Shown piece by piece: positions 7,844 to 14,333 of a stretch of 14,333 bases of DNA; the first letter of the stretch is position 1; each line of letters starts with the position of its first letter. The notes below the pieces were generated by a model. The model did not search any database and was not told the DNA's origin. It saw only the letters and a program-made list of their open reading frames with translations. Both the position numbers and the translations under genes were made by a program. The DNA is from Acanthamoeba lenticulata (lineage: Eukaryota > Discosea > Longamoebia > Acanthamoebidae), in the NCBI GenBank assembly GCA_002179805.1, contig NAVB01002819.1, positions 1-14,333 of the forward strand, written 5' to 3'.

Positions 7844-10800
7844 ATGCACAAGAGGGCCAAAGTGTGGGCGCAGGATCACCTGCGTCCGCCCGCCAAATGG
7901 ACCACGCGCTTTCGGAGTAGCGCCCCGAGGAAGAAGGAGCGCAAGATCACCCTCTCCCGCGGCCAGCGCGGGGCCGCGGCGGCCTCCTGGTGGCGCCGCC
8001 TGTTCGGCCTCCAGGAAGGCGGCGGCCTGCGACGCCTGGTCGACCGCCTGCCCCTCATCGGGCGGCCCGACCTCGGGCCGTCGCGCGTGGTGCGGCCCAA
8101 CACGATGGCCGGGCTCGGCGTCCAGATCCACGCGCGGCAGAGCTTCGTCAACAATCAAATCCACACCCACAAGTACGGGCCGTTCTCCTTCATCCCGCTC
8201 AACCTCTTTGAGCAGTTCAAGCGGCTCGCCAACCTCTGGTTCCTCATCGTCGCCATCCTTCACGTACACGCTCGCCCCTTCCCCCTCCTTCGCATCCGAG
8301 CGCGCCCCCGCGGCGCACGCACTCACCACGGCACACACGCGTGCACGACACACACGCGCGCAGCTGATTCCGGAGATATCTTCGCTGAATCCGGCGGCGA
8401 GCTTAATCCCGCTCATCTTCGTGCTGGGCGTGACCGCCCTCAAGGAGGCCGTTGAAGACGTCGTACGTGTGTCGTTGCCTGTAGAGGCGCGTCGATGGAG
8501 TGATTGCTGACGTGTCACTCACGCGTTTCCGGGGGCAGAAACGGCGCATAGAGGACAAGAAACTCAACAACAAGCCCGTGATGGCCTACTCTGCGGCCAC
8601 GGGCACCTTCATCCGCTCCCGTTGGCGAGACGTACTTCCCCTCCGCCACGTCATTGGCATGTTCATCCCAACATGGAGGTGCTGACTCGTCGCTCTTCAC
8701 CGCACAGCTTTGCGTGGGCGACATCATCAAGCTGAGGAACGGCGACCAGGTCCCGGCCGACATTCTCCTCCTCAACTCGAGCGACGCCGACGGCCTCTGC
8801 TACATCGAGACCGCCAACTTGGACGGGTACTCCCTCTTCACCGTTGTCATCTTCATCATCATCTTTCTGAGGCTCATCATTGGTTGCTTGGATGAACAGA
8901 GAGACCAACCTCAAGATCCGCCAGGCCCTGTCGGAGACCATCGAGGCCGTCGATGACGAGGACTCGATCCCCTACTTCCAGGGTACGTCAGACGTCTTGC
9001 GTGTCGCACATTCCGAAAATTCTTGATATTCATGTCTTGTGGGAATGTCAGGCATTGTGGAATGCGAGCACCCGAACGCCGAGCTGTACAACTTTGAGGG
9101 CACCCTGCGGATGGACAACGACGCCGACGCCGTGCCGATCAACCTGGAGCAGATGCTGTGGCGCGGCTGCACGCTGCGCAACACCGAGTGGGTCTACGGC
9201 CTGGTGGTCAACACCGGCATGGACACCAAGGTCATGCGCAATGCGCGGCGGCCGCCGTCCAAGCGGTCGACGCTGGAGAAGGACATGAACCGGTCGATCC
9301 TCACCGTGCTCATCCTCGGCGTGCTGCTGGCCCTCATCGCCGGCGTGTTCAACGGCATCTGGACGTCGGACAAGGGCTTCGACCACTGGTACCTGAGCCT
9401 CGAGGCTATCCACTCGAGCGCGTTCATCCACGGCCTGTCCTCGTTCGGGTCGTGGCTCATCCTGCTCAACATCGTCATCCCGATCTCGCTCTACGTGTAC
9501 ATGGAGGTGATCAAGCTCGTGATGGCCTTTTACATCAACTCGGATGCCACCATGTACCACGACGAGACCAACACGCCGGCCCGCGCCAACACGTCCAACC
9601 TGGCCGAGGAGCTGGGCCAGATCGAGTACGTGTTCTCCGACAAGACCGGCACGCTCACGAGCAACCAGATGAACTTCATGCGCTGCTCGGTCCGCGGCAA
9701 GCTCTACGGCTACCCGTCGCCCGACCAGTTTTTCGTCGACGACGAGGAGCGCCAGGCCTACATCTACCAGGACGAGGACCTCATGAACACGCTCCAGGCC
9801 GGTCGCCAGTACGATGACGCCGAGGCGCGCGACGCCCACCTGTTCTTCCGCGCGCTGGCCCTTTGCCACTCGGTCGTCATCGAGCGCCTCAGCCCCGACC
9901 AGCAGCAGCAGCACGAGGATAACGACCAGGACCAGAACAGCGACGCCGGCGGCGACGATCTCGGCCTTGGGACCGGAAACGGAGACGAGGTCGATCAGGC
10001 CGACCTCGACCGCCGGACCGAGCAGCGCGCCGCCGAGGCCGACAGGATCGTGTACCAGGCGGCGTCGCCCGACGAGTCGGCGCTGGTCATCGCCGCCCAG
10101 AAGCTGGGGTTCGAGCTTTCCGACCGGGACAAGGAGGGCATCTTCATCCGCGTGCAGGGCCTCGAGGAGCGCTGGGAGCTTCTCAACATCCTCGAGTTCA
10201 ACTCTGACCGCAAGCGCATGTCGGTCATCCTGCGCGACCCCACCTCTGGCGTCGTGCGCCTCTTCTGCAAGGGCGCCGACTCTGTTATCTTTGGTATGTG
10301 TACTTTGAATATTTTATACTATATCTTGCTTTTGTTCAATTTTTGACATTCTTCTTCTTTCTGTTGCAGAACGTCTGGCCCCGGGCCAGGACGCGTTGCG
10401 GGAGACGACCTTCGAGCACCTGGCCACCTTTGGCAGCGAGGGCCTGCGCACGCTGGTGTTTGCCACGCGCGTGATCCCCTCTGACGAGTTCGAGGCCTGG
10501 AACGAGCGCTACCGCCAGGCCGCGCTCAAGATCTACGGCCGCGAGGAAGCCGTACGTGACCCACCCGCCACACTCAGGCACTAAAGGGGGATGCTGACGT
10601 CAGCGTCATGTGGCGCGCGCAGATGGACGCCGTGGCCGAGGAGATCGAGAAGGAGCTGGAGCTGCTGGGCGCGACGGCCATCGAGGACAAGCTGCAGGAC
10701 GGCGTGCCGCAGGCCATCAGCACCCTCCTGGCGGCGGGCCTGAAGATGTGGGTCCTCACGGGCGACAAGATGGAGACGGCCATCAACATCGGCTTCTCGT

Positions 10801-13311
10801 GCTCGCTCCTCACCGCCGACACCAAGACCCTCGTCCTCTCCTCGGAGGAGTTCGAGGAGGACCCCGACGCGCCCAGCGTGGTCTCGCCCCAGACCGCCAT
10901 CCAGGCCCTCGACCGCCACTTTGCGCGCCACTTTGGCGACCAGGTGACGCCCTGGTCCCAGACCAAGATCGACGAGTTCCTCTTCTCCCTCTCGGCCGGC
11001 ACCAGTACGGCCCTCTCTTGCCCACACCGCCACCTTAAAAGCGAAGCCTCACTCTTGTGGGATGTTTGTGATTGGTGCAGACGGACAGGCGCCTGCCATG
11101 CAAGAGCGCCAGCTGCAAGCGCTGCACAGCAACCTCAACAACCGCGGCGTTGAGATCGACCAATCGGATGGTACCTCCACTCTATCCTTGTGTCTGATTG
11201 GGCCCCAAGCAGCTGACCCCGCCGGGTGTTACGTGCCTCGCCCAGAAAATGAAGTGGACTTGAACGAGGAGGGAGACGAGGAGGCCGGCGAGAAGCAGCC
11301 CCGCGAGTTTGCGCTCGTGATCGACGGCAAGGCCCTGTCCCAGTACTTGCCCTCGTCGGGCGTCTACAACGAGCTGTCGGCGCGCTTCCTGGAGCTGGCC
11401 ATGCGCTGCAAGGTCGTCATCTGCTGCCGCGTGTCGCCGCTCCAGAAGGCGCTCGTGGTCAACCTGGTCCGCAAGGGCCTCAAGGCCACCACGCTCTCCA
11501 TCGGCGACGGCGCCAACGACGTGCCCATGATCCAGGCCGCCAACGTGGGCGTGGGCATCAGCGGCAAGGAGGGCCGCCAGGCCGTCATGGCCGCCGACTA
11601 CGCCATCGCCCAGTTCCGCTTCCTCGTACGTCTCTTCCTGGGCCCACATGACGTGCCGCCATGGTCTGACGTTGGCGCCAACCTTGACGTGCAGGTTCCG
11701 TTGCTGCTGGTGCACGGCCAGTGGTCGTACAGGCGCATGTGCAAGCTCGTGCTCTACTCCTTCTGGAAGAACATGCTCTTTGCCATCACCAACATCTGCT
11801 TCGGCTTCTACTCGGCCTTCTCGGCTCAGGTACCCCCATTTTTGGCCTATTTATTCCTTTCATTCTTCTATTTATTAAAAAGGTTCATTTTGTGCCTTTT
11901 TTGTCGTTGCAGACCATCTACGACAGCTGGACGGTGTCGTTCTACAACATCCTCTTCACGGGCCTCCCCATCTTCCTCGTCGCCGCGTTCGACCAGCCGG
12001 TCTCGCGCAAGCAGATCATGGACTACCCGCTGCTCTACCGCAACGGCATCCGCCACCAATCTGTGCGCGCAGCCTCTTCTTGCCCTTCTTCTCTTGCTTG
12101 CTTTGCTTGCCCTTGGCGATGCTGACGTCAGCGCTCTGGGCTTGCGTGGCCGCCAGTTCTCGGCGTTCAAGTACTGGCAGTGGCAGGCGTGGGCCGTCAT
12201 CCAGGCCATCATCATCACCATGTTCGCCATCGCCGCCTTCCGCAACGACATCTTGGTACGGCCGGTCTCTTCTTGCTCATGAAGGATGGTTCCATCTCAA
12301 CCGGCTTGCTGATCGCGCTGCGTCTCTCTCCCGATCCACAGTTGGGCAACGGCCAGACGCTCGACGTGTTCGCGCTGGGTCTGGAGATCATGACCGTCGT
12401 CGTCCTCACCGTCAATGCCAAGATCTTTCTCGTCACCAAGTACGTCATTTCTCTATTATTTTTTATTAAAAAAATCAGAATTTATTAATGAATAATTTTT
12501 ATAATTCGTTATCGACAGCACGTGGACGGTGTGGAACCACCTCGCCGTGTGGGGCAGCGTGCTGGCCTGGTTCCTGTTCATCCTCGCCTACTCGCCCATC
12601 CCGTCGAGCCACCTGCTGGGCCCGAACCTCATCGGCTGGGTCACCTACAAGGCCATGGCCTCGGCCTACTACTGGCTGGGCGCCCTCCTCATCACCGCCG
12701 CCGCCATCTTGCCCGACCTGGTCTACTGCTAGTACGAGCCTCTCCTCGTTGCTGTTGTCGTCTTCCTCTTCCTCCTCGTGTGTGTTTGTGTGTGGCGATG
12801 GGGAACTGACGTGACCTTGCTTGCGCGGCGCAGTCTGAGGCGGACCTACCTGCCGGAGAGCTACCACGTGATCCAGGAGATGCACCTCCTCAACGAGGAG
12901 GACCAGCGCAGGCTGCGCCGCCGAGAGCGCGCCAAGCGCATGCGCCGGAAGCTCACCAACCTGGTCAAGCGCAAGCGCGTCACCTGTACGTCCCGGACCA
13001 CTCTCTCTCTCTGGGTGGGATGGCACTGTGGAATCTCAAGCATCTGACTTTGTGTGCATGTGTCCGCAGACACGGGCTTCGCGTTCTCGCAGGCGCCGGG
13101 CGTGCGCGACGTGATGCTCACGCTGGGCTTGGCCCCCGTGCCCGAGGAGAAGAAGGAAGACAAGCAGCGCAGGCGTGGCAGTGCTGTCGAGGAGGAGGAT
13201 CAGGACGACGTCGTCGTGCACGATGACGCGACGCGCCATGGCGCCCGCGAGGACGAGGCGCAGCACGACGACCTCGAGAGCGAACTCGAGCGCAGCTACT
13301 ACAGCAGCTGA
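7844..13311 (+). CDS. P4-type ATPase, phospholipid flippase (ATP8A/ATP8B-like)
   Basis: Complete gene: exons 7844-8263, 8364-8462, 8539-8631, 8708-8826, 8900-8982, 9052-10293, 10370-10551, 10623-11004, 11081-11170, 11246-11625, 11695-11829, 11913-12062, 12157-12255, 12342-12439, 12519-12731, 12834-12985 and 13070-13311; 1392 residues. P4-ATPases move phospholipids to the cytosolic leaflet, usually with a CDC50 partner. Motifs in order: [18 protein letters not shown] (M1), DGET (243-246, actuator), M4 with PISL, DKTGTLT (phosphorylated Asp about 468), [22 protein letters not shown] (about 678-687), LTGDK (about 791-795), GDGANDVPM (about 990-998), [19 protein letters not shown], then hydrophobic M5-M10. 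The tail has TGFAFSQ (about 1314-1320), like the autoinhibitory AFS motif of Drs2/ATP8 proteins. An in-frame TAA two codons before ATG 7844 fixes the start unless an upstream exon exists. The M1-M2 segment LIPEISSL looks most like ATP8B proteins. Confidence 0.95.
8507..8513 (+). promoter_or_regulatory. CTGACGT, likely branch point of flippase intron 2
   Basis: The candidate branch A is 28 nt before the acceptor at 8538. The same heptamer recurs at 10594, 11666, 12122 and 12806 in other introns of this gene; CTGAC or CTGAT variants occur at 8682, 11213, 12309 and 13044. Confidence 0.6.
10594..10602 (+). promoter_or_regulatory. CTGACGTCA, likely branch point of flippase intron 7
   Basis: The candidate branch A at 10597 is 25 nt before the acceptor at 10622. 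The element includes the palindrome TGACGTCA. Confidence 0.6.
11171..11245 (+). other. Flippase intron 9 (75 nt, no in-frame stop)
   Basis: GTACCT to GCCCAG with CTGAC 29 nt before the acceptor. Reading through would add 25 residues without a stop, so retention would not break the protein. It is called an intron from its donor, branch-like site and acceptor. Confidence 0.75.
12122..12130 (+). promoter_or_regulatory. CTGACGTCA, likely branch point of flippase intron 12
   Basis: The candidate branch A at 12125 is 31 nt before the acceptor at 12156. It lies in a 16-nt stretch identical to one in intron 7. Confidence 0.6.
12440..12518 (+). other. Flippase intron 14, AT-rich
   Basis: GTACGT to CGACAG, 79 nt and strongly AT-rich, with no CTGACGT element. 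Removing it rebuilds an Asn codon and joins IFLVT to [12 protein letters not shown], the M8-M9 linker. Confidence 0.85.
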
Positions 13312-13555
13312 AGCGCTCTGGCCTCGCCCCGAAAGCGGAACTGTGCGGAGGCGGACCACGCAAACACTTTCTTTCTGAGCCCGAATGTACATAATTTGTA
13401 ATTAATAAGCTTGGCCCAACTCCGTTCAAGAAAGCACTTTGGGGAAAGAAAAAGAAGCCACGGGCACAAGGTTGGGGGGACGATTCACTCGGCGGCTTGG
13501 CTTGCATTGAGCGAGCGGATTACTCTGTGCATCAGCAGATTAATCTTTACGGAAG
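13312..13555. other. Intergenic spacer between the flippase and ankyrin genes
   Basis: 244 nt hold the flippase 3' end and the promoter of the next gene. No exact AATAAA is present. The AT-rich patch TTGTAATTAATAAGC (about 13396-13410) is the best candidate for a variant 3'-end signal. Confidence 0.5.
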
Positions 13556-14333
13556 ATGGCGTCCATTTTCCGAGATACACAGGAGCAGCTCAAGGAACTT
13601 ATAATCCGGGACATCAAACAGATGAAGGAGCTGCCGCCCGACATCGTCAACACTCCCGACTTTCGAGTTGTTATTCGTGGTTACTTCAATGACGTACGTG
13701 CACCCCTTTTGGCTTCGTTCTTGCGCATCCTCCCCCCCCCTCTTCTCTCTTCTCTTCTCCCTTTCGTCTCTCCCCCAACACGGTTGTTGTGTCGTTCGCC
13801 GTGTCTCGTTCCGTTCTGCAGCCATTTTCTGGATTTTTTGTCTTTATTTAAAGTGTAAACCATTGCATACTCAACCGCGTGGGTCTGCACGTCATCAGTT
13901 CAAGACGTCGGCGCTGCACGAAGCGTGCTTCCGAGGGTTCGCGCCGAATGTACAGCTCCTCGTCGAGAAGGGCGCGCCGCTTGATGCGGTACTGCCTCCT
14001 CTTCTTCTTCCTCAGTGACTTTCCTCTTGCTCATGCCTCTCACCCCCTCCACCCATACAGGAAGACGCGGTGCGTGCCTGCAGTCGTGTGTCTGTGCTTC
14101 TGCGCGTGTGTGCTTTGCGTGTGTGTGTGTGGATGGCCGGCCGTGGTCCCCTGATCTCTCGTTCATGTGTGTTGTGTATCACCGGGTGGCTGGACGTCAT
14201 CGCACACGAGCAGAAGAAGAGGGTGCGGGAGCTGCTCTTTTCTTTTCTTGTTTTTTATTTTTTGTTTTGCATTCCTTTTTGCTGCTTCTTTGCGCTCACT
14301 CGCGCATTTGGGGGCCTTTTGTGACCACACAGC
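13556..14333 (+). CDS. Ankyrin-repeat protein, 5' part
   Basis: Partial gene, cut by the right edge. Exon 1 (13556-13693) encodes MASIFRDTQEQLKELIIRDI, then KQMKELPPDIVNTPDFRVVIRGYFND. Exon 2 (13899-13988) encodes FKTSALHEACFRGFAPNVQL and LVEKGAPLDA, a good ankyrin repeat (SALHEAC, G, VQLLVEKGA, LDA). The introns between exons are GTACGT...ATCAG (13694-13898, 205 nt) and GTACTG...TACAG (13989-14060, 72 nt), both phase 0. Exon 3 begins at 14061 with EDA, which continues the repeat as DAEDA. Beyond 14069 the structure is unclear: a GTGCGT donor at 14070 may lead to an acceptor at 14213 or at 14332, and reading straight through is also open to 14324. Ankyrin repeats bind proteins; the target cannot be told from this fragment. 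Confidence 0.75.
14110..14133 (+). repeat. GT microsatellite
   Basis: An imperfect run of GT dinucleotides in the probable third intron of the ankyrin gene. It is similar in kind to the one in midasin intron 2 (about 1421-1439). Confidence 0.7.

Noticed and set aside
7425..7920. Plus-strand frames before the flippase start
   Set aside because: Pro/Arg/Ser-rich translations of GC-rich leader DNA; overlapping frames, no family resemblance, and a stop lies between them and the flippase frame.
9048..9914. 288-codon minus-strand frame opposite the flippase
   Set aside because: A shadow of high GC3 coding sequence opposite the ATPase core, with no start context or homology.
1..14333. Mobile elements, CRISPR arrays, bacterial operons or viral genes
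   Set aside because: No terminal inverted repeats, transposase or reverse transcriptase motifs, spaced direct repeats or viral hallmark proteins were seen. The gene content and introns are those of a eukaryotic nucleus.

Overview
This looks like nuclear DNA from an intron-rich, GC-rich unicellular eukaryote. The best guess is an amoebozoan of the Acanthamoeba type. The grounds are coding exons with strong G/C third positions, many short introns (mostly 69-114 nt) that start GTACG rather than GTAAG, small intergenic gaps, and typically eukaryotic proteins (midasin, P4-ATPase, F-box, ankyrin). Nothing bacterial is present: no operons, Shine-Dalgarno sites, CRISPR array or insertion sequence. 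The organism call is inference from style, not from a database match.

Layout. (1) 1-3326, plus strand: the 3' part of the midasin (MDN1/Rea1) gene, covering the Asp/Glu-rich linker and the C-terminal MIDAS/VWA domain that grips ribosome-assembly factors. (2) 3520-5826, plus strand: an intron-containing gene I cannot assign to a family. Its C-terminus carries a textbook PCNA-binding (PIP) box and a SUMO-interaction-like motif, so it may be a replication or repair factor. (3) 5912-6839, minus strand, convergent with gene 2: a small F-box protein gene. (4) 6840-7843: about 1 kb with no gene I can support, probably holding the 5' flanks of genes 3 and 4. (5) 7844-13311, plus strand: a complete P4-type phospholipid flippase gene. 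I resolved 17 exons and 16 introns, giving 1392 codons plus stop with all P-type ATPase motifs in frame. (6) 13556 to the window end, plus strand: the 5' part of an ankyrin-repeat protein gene.

The genes have no evident shared pathway: ribosome biogenesis, possible DNA maintenance, ubiquitin ligase adaptor, membrane lipid asymmetry, and ankyrin scaffold. The most informative shared signal is in the introns. Donors are GTAC-type, and a CTGACGT-like element recurs about 22-31 nt before the acceptor, which reads as an extended branch-point consensus. The main candidate for something undescribed is gene 2.
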